DNA of 64,000 bases from Stenotrophobium rhamnosiphilum (GTDB lineage: Bacteria; Pseudomonadota; Gammaproteobacteria; Nevskiales; Nevskiaceae), in the NCBI RefSeq assembly GCF_003052265.1, contig NZ_QANS01000001.1, positions 310,001 to 374,000 of the forward strand, read 5' to 3'. Shown in pieces: positions 25,913-34,641 of the stretch. How positions within the stretch are numbered: the first letter of the stretch is position 1; each line of letters opens with the position of its first letter. The position numbers were made by a program, and so were the translations under genes. The notes beneath the pieces were generated by a model that saw only the letters and a list, made by a program, of their open reading frames with translations, searched no databases and had not been told where the DNA came from.

Positions 25913-26911
25913 ATGTTCAAAAGCTCATCTAAAGAAGGCACGACCTACTCACTGGCCTGCATCGGACTGGAAGGTCATGTCGAGGTATCGCTGAAGTCGC
26001 TGTTGGGCATTCTCAAGAACAAGACTTCGGGATCTTGGCAGCATTCTGAAGATATCAACTCCGATGTCATTGTTTATAACCCGGCGAGTCCACTCGCGAT
26101 GGCGATGCTGCGTCGCGAATCAAAGCCGAGGGCGAATGGACGTAGTGCGCACATCTTCATTCCGTGTTCGTCCGAAGATCCTGGCGCAGACGGTCTGACA
26201 TTGCCGTTGCGTGCCGATCGCTTGTTGCATTGTCTTCAAGTTGCGACCGTACAGCTCAGTGCGGCGATGAGCACGATTGGTGCAACCAAGCATGCGAGCT
26301 TATGTGAACGTCTTGATGGACTGATGCAGACGCGCGATCTCATTGCAGTGTCGATCACTGTTGGCAATAAAACTGGATTGATCAATCCAGCGCGACAGAT
26401 GATTCACTGGCCGCGTTCTTTGGATGCCGATGGCATCGCGCAATTGATTATGGAAGACGTCACGTTACAGCCCTTGTTGGCCGCTGATCTCGACAAGCTG
26501 CGTCACATGGAACAAGAGATGCATGAGCGTATGCCCTGGGATGCAGTAATGTGGGCAATCGGTGTCAGCACTTCACAAGCGCGTCTTCTGCCCAGACTGG
26601 ATCTACGCAAGTCTTACAAACTCAAGCGCTGGCCTGATTTTGGCCCGATCGGTCGGCGCAGTTCCGATATCAAGTGCACTGCTTTGTTGACGCACAAGAG
26701 TCTGACTCCGCCGGAGTTGGCGGCTGCGACAGGTATGTCGGAGGCGCGCATCAGCGGCTTTCTCAATGCTTGTGCGCTGTGCGGTTTTCTGGAAGAAGCA
26801 CAACCGGTATCGCGCGCAAATCCAGCAAACATCCATATGAATTCAGAAGCATCAATTGCTGGTGGCATGTTGCAGCGGATTCGCAAAGCTTTGGCTCTTG
26901 GAGCCAACTGA
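25913..26911 (+). CDS. Unknown protein with C-terminal winged-helix-like segment, GTPase-cassette gene 1
   Basis: 332 residues from ATG 25913, which follows GGAGATCGGC. The first 60 residues alternate predicted strands and helices and end in DVIVYNP, reminiscent of a receiver-like fold without clear catalytic residues. The C-terminal region (about 255-305) reads as a helix-turn-helix: LTPPELAAATGMSEARISGFLNACALCGFLEE in segments. No signal peptide or membrane segment. The stop is 2 bp before the GTPase start, so both belong to one operon. By analogy with Streptomyces conservons, where a DUF742 winged-helix protein accompanies a GTPase and a Roadblock protein, it may be the effector; this is inference. 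I do not recognise a named family. Confidence 0.6.
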   Translation: MFKSSSKEGTTYSLACIGLEGHVEVSLKSLLGILKNKTSGSWQHSEDINSDVIVYNPASPLAMAMLRRESKPRANGRSAHIFIPCSSEDPGADGLTLPLRADRLLHCLQVATVQLSAAMSTIGATKHASLCERLDGLMQTRDLIAVSITVGNKTGLINPARQMIHWPRSLDADGIAQLIMEDVTLQPLLAADLDKLRHMEQEMHERMPWDAVMWAIGVSTSQARLLPRLDLRKSYKLKRWPDFGPIGRRSSDIKCTALLTHKSLTPPELAAATGMSEARISGFLNACALCGFLEEAQPVSRANPANIHMNSEASIAGGMLQRIRKALALGAN

Positions 26912-26913
26912 GG

Positions 26914-27453
26914 ATGCCAGCGCAGGAGTTGAAACTACTTTTTGCAGGACCCATGGGCGCAGGAAAGACGACGGCAATTCGCACAATCAGCGACATCGTG
27001 CCGGTGAGTACTGAAGCCGCGAACATCGACAGGGCGCAGCACGGCAAAGCTGAGACCACGGTCGGTTTGGACTACGGTGAAACCTTGCTTGACGGTGGCG
27101 AGCGCTTGCGACTCTATGGCTTGCCGGGGCAGACCCGTTTCGAATTCATGTGGAAGATCGTGATGAAGGGCGCGCTCGGCATGATTCTTTTGCTCGACAA
27201 CAGTCGCGATGATGCCGTGGCCCAGATGGAAATTTACCTCGATGCCTTTGAGGAACTGGCGCGCAATTCGTCGATGGTGATTGGCGTTGGCCGCTGCTCT
27301 GAAGGCTCCACGCGCATTCACGACTACACCCAAGCACTGCAAACCCGCGGTCTGTGTCTGCCGGTATTCGCTGTCGACGTGCGCAAGCGCGACGACGTTC
27401 TATTGCTGCTGGAAGCTTTGCTTCAGCAAATTGAAGCCTACGAGACGATCTAG
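26914..27453 (+). CDS. Small Ras-like GTPase (COG2229/MglA-like), cassette gene 2
   Basis: 179 residues. The P-loop is GPMGAGKTT at about 13-21, switch I TTVGLDYGE, and switch II LYGLPGQTRF, in which the usual DxxG Asp is replaced by Tyr, as in COG2229 proteins. The NKxD base-specificity motif is missing; the place reads IGVGRCSEGS. So nucleotide binding is expected, but guanine specificity is uncertain. It is cytosolic. Two Roadblock/LC7 proteins, the known regulators of such GTPases (MglB for MglA), follow directly. Confidence 0.82.
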   Translation: MPAQELKLLFAGPMGAGKTTAIRTISDIVPVSTEAANIDRAQHGKAETTVGLDYGETLLDGGERLRLYGLPGQTRFEFMWKIVMKGALGMILLLDNSRDDAVAQMEIYLDAFEELARNSSMVIGVGRCSEGSTRIHDYTQALQTRGLCLPVFAVDVRKRDDVLLLLEALLQQIEAYETI

Positions 27454-27456
27454 TCG

Positions 27457-27870
27457 ATGAAATCTGGTTCCGTATTAAACATTCTTGGGAGCAACTACGT
27501 TGCAACCTGCGAAGAAGCGCTGCGCACACTCATGAATGATGTGCCGAGTATCACCGCTGCGGTTGTGGCTACTGCTGATGGTTTCGAAGTAGCGTCGGCT
27601 CAAGCGGAGGGCCGCATGTCGGCGACGCGTTTGTCTGCGCTGGCCAGTTCTCTATTAGCGCTGGGCCAAGCGGCACTGCGCGAGTTGTCGATGAATGGCA
27701 GTGGTTCAGTTCTGATCGAAAACGCCATGGGCAAAATCATGCTGGTCGACGTGCGACGCGAGCATTTGCCCGTTGTGCTGTGTGTTGTCGCCGATGAAAT
27801 GGCGATGACCGGCAAGGTGTTGTGGGCGGCCAAGCAGTGTGCCACCACGTTGGAGTCGAGTAGCTCCTGA
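27457..27870 (+). CDS. Roadblock/LC7-domain protein, cassette gene 3
   Basis: 137 residues. The pattern of an N-terminal helix, VPSITAAVVATADGFEVAS, a central LSALASSLLALGQAALRE helix and GSVLIENAMGKIMLVDVR is the canonical Roadblock fold. These proteins dimerise and act as GTPase-activating or scaffolding factors. It starts 3 bp after the GTPase stop, so translation is likely coupled. Confidence 0.85.
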   Translation: MKSGSVLNILGSNYVATCEEALRTLMNDVPSITAAVVATADGFEVASAQAEGRMSATRLSALASSLLALGQAALRELSMNGSGSVLIENAMGKIMLVDVRREHLPVVLCVVADEMAMTGKVLWAAKQCATTLESSSS

Positions 27871-27963
27871 AATCATTAATCCTGTAGCAGTCGGCACCGG
27901 CCGTGGCTGCAGTTTCCCTTTCCGGTCCCCCGCATTCAAAAGTTCAATTAAGGAGAAGAAAAA

Positions 27964-28323
27964 ATGTCGAATATCCAGGAATCGCTTGCTGAAGTCATGA
28001 CGGTTGACGGTGCAATGTGCAGCGCGCTGGTCGATGCAAATAGCGGCATGATGCTTGGTAGCGTTGGTACCGGCGTCGATCTCGACGTGGCTGCCGCAGG
28101 TAACACAGAAGTCGTGCGTGCCAAGATGAAGACCATGTCATTGCTGAAGCTAAGCGATAGCATCGAAGACATCCTCATCACGCTGGGCAAGCAGTACCAC
28201 ATCATTCGTCCACTGGCGAAGAAGCAGGGTCTGTTCCTCTACGTAGTATTGGACAAGAGCAAATCCAATCTCGCGCTGGCGCGTCGCAAGGTACTGGACA
28301 TTGAAATGGCGATGGCTTTCTAA
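27964..28323 (+). CDS. Second, divergent Roadblock/LC7-like protein, cassette gene 4
   Basis: 119 residues behind a strong AAGGAG site. The order EVMTVDGAMCSALVDANSGMMLGS, a long helix, DSIEDILITLGKQYHIIRPL and GLFLYVVLDKSKSNLALARRKV fits a Roadblock fold but differs clearly from the preceding protein. The 93-bp gap and own ribosome site suggest a higher or independent expression level. A Roadblock heterodimer or two separate regulators are both possible. Confidence 0.75.
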   Translation: MSNIQESLAEVMTVDGAMCSALVDANSGMMLGSVGTGVDLDVAAAGNTEVVRAKMKTMSLLKLSDSIEDILITLGKQYHIIRPLAKKQGLFLYVVLDKSKSNLALARRKVLDIEMAMAF

Positions 28324-28350
28324 GCCTCATCGTTAATCCCGCAACAACTG

Positions 28351-28382
28351 TCCCTCCTTGTGCCACAAGGGGGGATTTTTTA
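28351..28382 (+). terminator. Terminator closing the GTPase/Roadblock cassette
   Basis: TCCCTCCTTG-TGCCA-CAAGGGGGGA followed by TTTTTT, 28 bp after the last cassette gene. It separates the cassette from moeB. Confidence 0.85.
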
Positions 28383-28427
28383 TGCCCGCGGCTACCCGGG
28401 GCTCAGGGTGCATGTCAGAATTCGCGT

Positions 28428-29150
28428 ATGAGTAATTTCGCCCGCTACAGCCGCCAGATCGTTTTACGCGAGATTGGCGTTAATGGTCAGCAACTATTGC
28501 AGGACTCTACTGCGCTGGTGATTGGCGTGGGTGGCCTGGGCTCAGTCGCGGCGCTGTATCTCGCAGGCGCAGGCATTGGCCGCTTGATTCTCGCCGATCG
28601 TGATCGCGTTGATTTGACCAATCTACAGCGCCAGATTCTGTATCGTCAGAACGATCTCGGCCGCAGCAAAACTGAGGCTGCACGCGAACAACTCGCAGCA
28701 CTCAATCCGCAAGTCGAAGTAGAACTGCGTGACGACACCAACTGGTCTGAAGCGATTGCGCAGGCCGATGTCGTGCTCGACTGCAGCGATAACTTTCCAA
28801 CACGCTTTGCCGTGAATGCCGCATGTGTCGCTGCGCGTAAGCCGCTGGTGTCAGGCGCTGCTATACGTTTTGAAGGCCAGCTCGCAGTGTTTGATTTGCG
28901 TCGCGGCGGTCCTTGCTACGCATGCTTGTATCCGGATGCTGGCGAAGCGCAAGAGACCTGCGAAGAAGCGGGTGTGCTCGGGCCTGTCGTTGGCACCATC
29001 GGCAGCCTGCAAGCACTCGCAGCATTGAAGTTGTTATTGGGTCTGGGTGACGATGCAGCTCATCTGATGACTTGGGATGCGCTATCGATGCGCTGGCGTC
29101 GACTTAAAATATCTGCAGACACGCAATGCGTCGTCTGCGGCAAAAAATAA
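28428..29150 (+). CDS. moeB: Molybdopterin-synthase adenylyltransferase (ThiF/HesA/MoeB family)
   Basis: 240 residues. It adenylates the C-terminal Gly of MoaD- or ThiS-type sulfur carriers. RYSRQIVLREIG, GVGGLGSVAALYLAGAG, DRVDLTNLQRQILY, and the zinc pairs CYAC and CVVC are present. There is no rhodanese extension. MoeB and ThiF cannot be told apart with certainty. hemA-prfA-prmC-moeB is a common contiguous order; here the GTPase cassette intervenes. Confidence 0.9.
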   Translation: MSNFARYSRQIVLREIGVNGQQLLQDSTALVIGVGGLGSVAALYLAGAGIGRLILADRDRVDLTNLQRQILYRQNDLGRSKTEAAREQLAALNPQVEVELRDDTNWSEAIAQADVVLDCSDNFPTRFAVNAACVAARKPLVSGAAIRFEGQLAVFDLRRGGPCYACLYPDAGEAQETCEEAGVLGPVVGTIGSLQALAALKLLLGLGDDAAHLMTWDALSMRWRRLKISADTQCVVCGKK

Positions 29151-29167
29151 TTAGCAGGGAATGACTG

Positions 29168-29497
29168 ATGTCTAACCAAGAACTCGTAATGCCTCGTCGC
29201 CTCGCAATCAGAATTCTGCACGAGGCGCAGATTGCACAACCTGAATCAATTACGGGTTGGGTGCGCGGCACTGCGCAACCGCAGTCGTATCACGCAGGTG
29301 AACCTCCAGCCGGTGCAGAGTTGTGGGCGCGCCTGTGGTCGAATCCGCTTTCGCCTGCGGTGCCTGAGGCTTCGCAATTGTCAGCAGGTGGCTTGCACCT
29401 GGTGATCTCGCTCAACATCAAGGGTGTGCTGGAAATGCGCGCCTGGCAGTTAGAAGCCGGTGCGCCGAGCGAGCAAGTTCTTAAAATCGACGAATAA
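29168..29497 (+). CDS. Degenerate JAMM/MPN-domain protein (M67-like, catalytically dead)
   Basis: 109 residues. It aligns with the M67-family peptidases often found beside moeB, which cleave sulfur-carrier conjugates. The end ISLNIKGVLEMRAWQL is very close to those proteins. However, the JAMM zinc site is gone: the expected HSHP reads WSNP and the expected PSATD reads PEASQ. The protein is also shorter in the middle. The reading frame is intact, so it may keep a binding role or be an early pseudogene. It starts 18 bp after moeB. Confidence 0.7.
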   Translation: MSNQELVMPRRLAIRILHEAQIAQPESITGWVRGTAQPQSYHAGEPPAGAELWARLWSNPLSPAVPEASQLSAGGLHLVISLNIKGVLEMRAWQLEAGAPSEQVLKIDE

Positions 29498-29507
29498 AGA
29501 TTTGCCC

Positions 29508-30452
29508 TTATCGCTTGTAAGGATCAGGCATTCCCGGCGGCGGATGTTTGAAGCGACGATGCGACCAAAAATACTGTGCGGGTGATAAACGCACACCAGC
29601 TTCCAGCATCTTGTTGATCAGCTTGGTGTCTTCGATTTCGCAGGCGCCGGGGAAATTTTCAAGCGCAGGCAAGAAGGTGACGCGGTAGCGTCCATCCACG
29701 AACGCAGGGAAGTAGGGCACAACTTTGGCGCGACCCATGTGTGCGAGTCGTGATGTTGCCGTCAGTGTTAAAGCTGGCACGCCGAAGAAGGGCACATGTG
29801 CGGCGCCTTCTTTATCCAGTGATTGATCAGGTCCGTACCAAATGCAGCGGCCTTCACGCAGCGTGCGCACCAGCTTCTTCAAATCTGATTTCGGCAGCGC
29901 AGGCAGCAGTGAGCGGCCTTCGCGCCATTTGCGCATGAAGTAATCGAGCACTTCATCGTTGAGCGGGCGATACATCGCGTGGAAGGGGCGGTTGTTGATG
30001 CACAAATAACGTGCGCCCATTTCCAACGTCGTGAAGTGGCCGGTGAGCAGCAGCACGCCATGGCCGCCCTTCATCGCCGCATCGAGATGTTCTACACCGA
30101 TCAGTTCGCCACGCTTGCGTAAGCTGGCATCAGAAGCAAAAGCGGCATACCCGGTTTCGAAAACGCCAGCGCCGAGGGCTTCGAAGTGATCGTCGACGAG
30201 ACGTTCACGTGCAGCATCCGTCAGCTCTGGATAGCAAAGCTGCAAATTGACGCGGGTGATGTGACGGCGGCGTTTGAGAATGCGGCCAACAAGCCAGCCG
30301 AGTTTTCGACCAAAGCTGAGTACGAGCGGGATCGGCAGCAGACAAATCAGCCAAAGCAGGCCAATGCCCAGCCAAGTCAGCCAGTGACGAGGATGAAAGA
30401 AACTGACACGGAACCGTGAAGGAATGGCGTCCGTCCGCGTTGAGGTTGGCAT
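29508..30452 (-). CDS. lpxL: LpxL/HtrB-type lipid A acyltransferase
   Basis: 314 residues from ATG 30452; a TTG at 30467 is in frame. A membrane anchor (about 23-48) is followed by the acyltransferase domain with the HX4E motif in GHFTTLEMG, MYRPLND and GPDQSLDKEG, and a WSHRRFKHPP end. It adds a secondary acyl chain to Kdo2-lipid IVA at the inner membrane. LpxL, LpxM and LpxP are hard to separate; LpxL is the default. Confidence 0.85.
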   Translation of the reverse strand: MPTSTRTDAIPSRFRVSFFHPRHWLTWLGIGLLWLICLLPIPLVLSFGRKLGWLVGRILKRRRHITRVNLQLCYPELTDAARERLVDDHFEALGAGVFETGYAAFASDASLRKRGELIGVEHLDAAMKGGHGVLLLTGHFTTLEMGARYLCINNRPFHAMYRPLNDEVLDYFMRKWREGRSLLPALPKSDLKKLVRTLREGRCIWYGPDQSLDKEGAAHVPFFGVPALTLTATSRLAHMGRAKVVPYFPAFVDGRYRVTFLPALENFPGACEIEDTKLINKMLEAGVRLSPAQYFWSHRRFKHPPPGMPDPYKR

Positions 30453-30607
30453 GTGAAGTGGCAGCAAATGTAGCGAAATGGATATTGGCAGCCCATTTCA
30501 GCGCTGCTCAATGTTGTCGGCCCCGAAGGAGCGTCCTGCTGCCGTCGATGTTGCAGCCATGGTACCCCATGTCTGCGCTTGGATGATGACGCTTTACCTA
30601 TGCGGGT

Positions 30608-31759
30608 CTATTGCGCAACCAGTCTCAAATGCGTGATTTCAGAAGGCGCACCGAAACGGATCGGCGGCCCCCAGTAGCCGGTGCCGCGACTGGTATAGAC
30701 CCAAAGCTTGCGCAGGCGATGAAGCCCGGCGGTAAAGGGTTGTTGTAGCGGCACAAACCACTTCCAAGGCAGAAACTGACCGCCGTGCGTGTGGCCAGAC
30801 AATTGCAGATCAAAGCCCGCCGCTTCGGCTTCAGGTGCCGTGCGCGGTTGATGCGCCAGCAGCACTTTGATGGCGATAGCCTGCGTCACACCGACCAGTG
30901 CGGCCAGCGGATCACTCTTATGAGTGGGATCAAACTTATGCGCGGCGTAATCGGTGACACCACCAATCAGCACATTAGTACCATCGTGATTCAGCACTTG
31001 GTTCTGGTTCATCAGCACATGCAGGCCAAGGCGACGCAGTTCTGCGACCCATGCGTCGGCGCCGGAGTAGTACTCGTGGTTGCCGGTCACCGCGTAAACA
31101 CCATGGCGCGCAGACAACTCGCCTAGCGGTGCCACATGCTTGCGTAAATGCGCGACGGAGCCATCAACGATATCGCCAGTTACCGCGACCACATCCGGTT
31201 TGAGCTTGTTCACTGCATCAACAATCGCGCGGATGTAACCGTGCTTGATTGTAGGGCCAACATGAATATCGCTGATCTGCACGATGCTGAAACCTTGCAG
31301 CGCCTGCGGCAGATTGGCGATGGGAACATTCACCTCGACAACCTTGGCGAGGCGACGAGCATTGAACACGCCAATCAGCGAGGCGAAAACTGTCAGAGCA
31401 ATAACGCCGACTGCTGAGTTTTCGCGCAGCGTAAGCATGGCAATGGTGTCGGGCCTAAGCATGTTGATGAGGCCGCTAGTGGCGAGTGTTAGGTCGCGCA
31501 GGATCGTCAGCACGAACAGCGACGAAAACACGCCCATCGCCAGATACCCGATCCAACCAATTGCATCGCCTGCGCGGCCCATAGGCGAGAGCCGAACCAA
31601 CAAAGGCGCAGGGATCAGCAGCGTCGAGATCACGAGCCAAACCGTCAGGCTCCATTGCGCCAGCGGGCTAAAGGCGAGATCCGGCTGCAAACGCAGGCCG
31701 ATATAGAGATGGAGCAGGGCGCTGATGAACAGCAGCGTCGGGACGGCTTTCTTAGTCAT
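30608..31759 (-). CDS. Membrane metallophosphoesterase (YkuE/YaeI-like)
   Basis: 383 residues. Four or five hydrophobic helices fill the first 145 residues. The calcineurin-like domain has all five metal motifs: DIHVGP, GDIVDG, GNHEYY, LLAHQP and GHTHGGQ. This matches the YkuE/YaeI group, some of which hydrolyse UDP-diacylglucosamine or other lipid-linked phosphates. The catalytic face should be periplasmic or extracytoplasmic. The substrate is not known. It is divergent from the ceramidase gene. Confidence 0.85.
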   Translation of the reverse strand: MTKKAVPTLLFISALLHLYIGLRLQPDLAFSPLAQWSLTVWLVISTLLIPAPLLVRLSPMGRAGDAIGWIGYLAMGVFSSLFVLTILRDLTLATSGLINMLRPDTIAMLTLRENSAVGVIALTVFASLIGVFNARRLAKVVEVNVPIANLPQALQGFSIVQISDIHVGPTIKHGYIRAIVDAVNKLKPDVVAVTGDIVDGSVAHLRKHVAPLGELSARHGVYAVTGNHEYYSGADAWVAELRRLGLHVLMNQNQVLNHDGTNVLIGGVTDYAAHKFDPTHKSDPLAALVGVTQAIAIKVLLAHQPRTAPEAEAAGFDLQLSGHTHGGQFLPWKWFVPLQQPFTAGLHRLRKLWVYTSRGTGYWGPPIRFGAPSEITHLRLVAQ

Positions 31760-31857
31760 CCCAAGAACATGGGACGCCTTGGCAGTAAATCAAGTACATC
31801 CCTCAAAACGAACGCACCGCATAGGACCCCGACGTTTGAGTATCAATAGGCGGCGGC

Positions 31858-31888
31858 ATATTTGACGACGCGCGTCATCAAATATAAA
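31858..31888 (+). promoter_or_regulatory. 28-bp near-perfect palindrome over a promoter, probable TetR operator
   Basis: ATATTTGACGACGC joined to GCGTCATCAAATAT (31858-31885) is palindromic at 26 of 28 positions. A TTTGAC box and a TATAAA box (31883-31888), 16 bp apart, overlap it. It lies about 40 bp before the ceramidase start. A TetR gene lies directly downstream of the ceramidase, making it the natural candidate to bind here. Confidence 0.6.
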
Positions 31889-31925
31889 GTGACAACGAAT
31901 GTCGTCAGATTAGGGGTGGGGGAAC

Positions 31926-34559
31926 ATGTCGAACAACTTCAGCGCACCGCGCAAGTTGCATTGGATTCTGTTGAGTGCGGGAGTCGTATTGGTTTCTGGA
32001 TGTAGCCGCTCAAGCTCATCGACAGCAGCCACAGGCCCAACGCTGCCAGCCGGCGCGCAGTGCATCCTCAAGAGCCCTCATCTTGAAGTTGGCGCCAGCT
32101 CTGATCTGGTGGTCAACGGCGTGACGTATACGAAAACGCATCAGCCAGACGCGCCCGGCCCTATTGAACTGCCGATTACGAATCCGGGACCGCAGCCAGC
32201 AGGCGCTTGCCGCGGCAATAGTCAGTACCAATTCGGCAGCGGTCTCTATGACATTACCGGCCCTCTCGGCGGCAATCCGACTGGGCACGCAGATTTTTAT
32301 GGGAACGTTTTTCCGCCACAGGTTCCAGAGGGAATTCACACACGTTTGTATGCGCGCGCCTACGCGATTGCATCACCCTGCAACGGCAAGCGCGTGCTGT
32401 TTATCTCGCAAGACATCATGGGCGTCTCCGTTCTCGAACGACAAACCATACTTGCGCGCATCGCTGCTGATCCCGTGCTCAGCCAGTACTACGACAGCAA
32501 CAACTTGATGATCTCTGGCACGCACACCCATTCAGCGGGCGGTGGCTTTGGTATTGCTTTGGGCCTCCCGGATCTGTCAGCCACCCTGCCTTCGTTGATT
32601 AATACACCAGCGTTGTGGGTGACTTCTGCCGTTATCGGCAACAACAATTTTGACGCAGATAATTTCAAGGTCATCGTTGACGGTGTGGTTCAAGCAATTC
32701 GCAGAGCACACGCCAATCTTGAAACGCATCCAGAAGGCGCAAGCATCAAGTTATCCATTGGGCAATTGCTCAATGCGAACATCAATCGCACGCCGCCTGG
32801 TTATCAGCAGAACTCATCTTCCGAACGCGCTGCGTACATCAACCAAGATGGACGCGAGACCAACGTCGATAAGCGATTCTTGCAACTCAATCTCGTGCGT
32901 AATAACGGCAGCGTTGTCGGTGTGATCAATTGGTTTGGTGTGCATCCCACTTCGATGGGCAACCACAATCTTTTGACGTCCAGCGATAGCAAAGGTTATG
33001 CGTCACTTGGTTTCGAAAAACTGATGGGTACTGTTTACGCCCCTGATGGCGCAGGCCCACTTTCAGGTACCGATAATTTCGTCGCAGCTTTCGCTCAGAC
33101 CGATGAAGGTGACTCGATCTCTGATCTTTTCGTTTTCGACAAAGATGTGAATGGCGGTAACGGGCCGGGGCAAGGTGTGCCAATACAATTTCGTGGTGGC
33201 ACAGACGATCCTTACAATTTCAATCAACCTGGCTATAAGCGTGGCATGCCCAAAGCCACCGCTATTTCTGGTACCAAACAACTCGCGCAGGCTTTAACGC
33301 AAATGGCTCAGGGCAGTGCGCTCAGTGGCCCAGTGGACTACCGTTATTTCAATGCAGATTTCAGCGCGGACAAGGTCACCGACCCTGTAGTGCTTGCGAG
33401 CCTTAGCTACGCAGACTTGCCAGCTAATTTATATACGCCGACAAAAACAACCTGCACGTCAGCAGCAGGAATTAGCCAATTGAACGGCGGTGTTAATGGC
33501 CTGGATTTTGGCGCCGCAGGATATGCCTGTGCTGCCAGCGCGCCATCGCCTTATCTCAGTCAGGTCAGAAACGGCTACAACGGTTTGTACAACGGTGTGG
33601 GCCACATCCTTGCAGAAAAATACGACAGTCATATCGAGGTGCCGTTTAACGCAGTTGTCGCATTTGATGCGCTCACACCGGCGCTCTGTCTGCTCACCGC
33701 CACCTTGCCGCAATATGGTTGCCAAGCTGAGAAGCCCATTTCACCGATTTCTCTGCCGGGTGCGATTCCAAGCGCTAGCCCGATACCCATCCAGATTTTC
33801 AGAATCGGAAATCTAGCGATTCTGGGAATACCTTTTGAAGTTACGACGATGTCTGCGCGTCGTCTACGCAAAACCGTGCTGGATGCACTGAGTCCGGTTG
33901 GCGTCGACACAGTCGTCATTTCTGGCCTCTCAAATGACTATCAAGGCTATATGGCAACGCGTGAGGAATACACCGCGCAGATGTATGAAGGTGCGTCTAC
34001 GACTTTTGGTCCTTGGCAGCTGGCCGCGACGCAGCAGGAATCACGCAAGCTCGCGCTGACCATGGCCAACAATCAGGCAGCGCCCAATGGCATCGCACCG
34101 CCTAGCGCTTCAACAGGCCCGGCATCGCCGATAACCGTAGATGCGCCAGCCAATTTTGGAAACGTCGTTAACGATGTTCTCTCCAATCACACCCAGGGCG
34201 ATACGGTTGATGTGAGCTTTGTGGCTGGATACCCTGGCAACGATCTCAAGACCATGTCGTCCTATCTTTACGTTGAGCGAAAGAACGCTCAAGGCGCTTG
34301 GAACGTTGTTGCCACCGACGGGCGGCCGGAGCTGACTTTTATCTGGAATTCGAATCCGAGCTTTCTCAATAGCGAGATGAATATGGCGGGGTCATCCACC
34401 GCACAAGCACTGTGGAAGATCCCAATGAACACTCCAGCAGGCACCTATCGCATTCGTCATGCCGGTGTGTCTCGTCTCTCCGCCAGCCAAGCTCCAACAC
34501 CTTACGAGGGCATTAGCAGTACGTTTAAGATCAGCGGCACTCCGGCTGAGTGTCCTTAG
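31926..34559 (+). CDS. Neutral/alkaline ceramidase, lipoprotein form
   Basis: 877 residues. It hydrolyses ceramide to sphingosine and fatty acid. A lipoprotein signal ends at VLVSGC; the YDITGPLGG start, HADFYGN, a zinc-binding GTHTHSAGGG near residue 198, the WFGVHPTSMGNHN stretch, FAQTDEGDSISD (region of the catalytic Ser) and the C-terminal immunoglobulin-like domain match the PF04734/PF17048 family. The length exceeds Pseudomonas ceramidase (670 residues), mainly through inserts in the middle. Most bacteria make no ceramide, so the target may be host, algal or the cell's own sphingolipid. Confidence 0.9.
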   Translation: MSNNFSAPRKLHWILLSAGVVLVSGCSRSSSSTAATGPTLPAGAQCILKSPHLEVGASSDLVVNGVTYTKTHQPDAPGPIELPITNPGPQPAGACRGNSQYQFGSGLYDITGPLGGNPTGHADFYGNVFPPQVPEGIHTRLYARAYAIASPCNGKRVLFISQDIMGVSVLERQTILARIAADPVLSQYYDSNNLMISGTHTHSAGGGFGIALGLPDLSATLPSLINTPALWVTSAVIGNNNFDADNFKVIVDGVVQAIRRAHANLETHPEGASIKLSIGQLLNANINRTPPGYQQNSSSERAAYINQDGRETNVDKRFLQLNLVRNNGSVVGVINWFGVHPTSMGNHNLLTSSDSKGYASLGFEKLMGTVYAPDGAGPLSGTDNFVAAFAQTDEGDSISDLFVFDKDVNGGNGPGQGVPIQFRGGTDDPYNFNQPGYKRGMPKATAISGTKQLAQALTQMAQGSALSGPVDYRYFNADFSADKVTDPVVLASLSYADLPANLYTPTKTTCTSAAGISQLNGGVNGLDFGAAGYACAASAPSPYLSQVRNGYNGLYNGVGHILAEKYDSHIEVPFNAVVAFDALTPALCLLTATLPQYGCQAEKPISPISLPGAIPSASPIPIQIFRIGNLAILGIPFEVTTMSARRLRKTVLDALSPVGVDTVVISGLSNDYQGYMATREEYTAQMYEGASTTFGPWQLAATQQESRKLALTMANNQAAPNGIAPPSASTGPASPITVDAPANFGNVVNDVLSNHTQGDTVDVSFVAGYPGNDLKTMSSYLYVERKNAQGAWNVVATDGRPELTFIWNSNPSFLNSEMNMAGSSTAQALWKIPMNTPAGTYRIRHAGVSRLSASQAPTPYEGISSTFKISGTPAECP

Positions 34560-34641
34560 TGTTCCAAGACCGCAAGCGCTCTGGCATGGTTGAGCAGCTT
34601 GGTCATAATGGCGAAGCCTCACATTCAATACTGATGATTCA

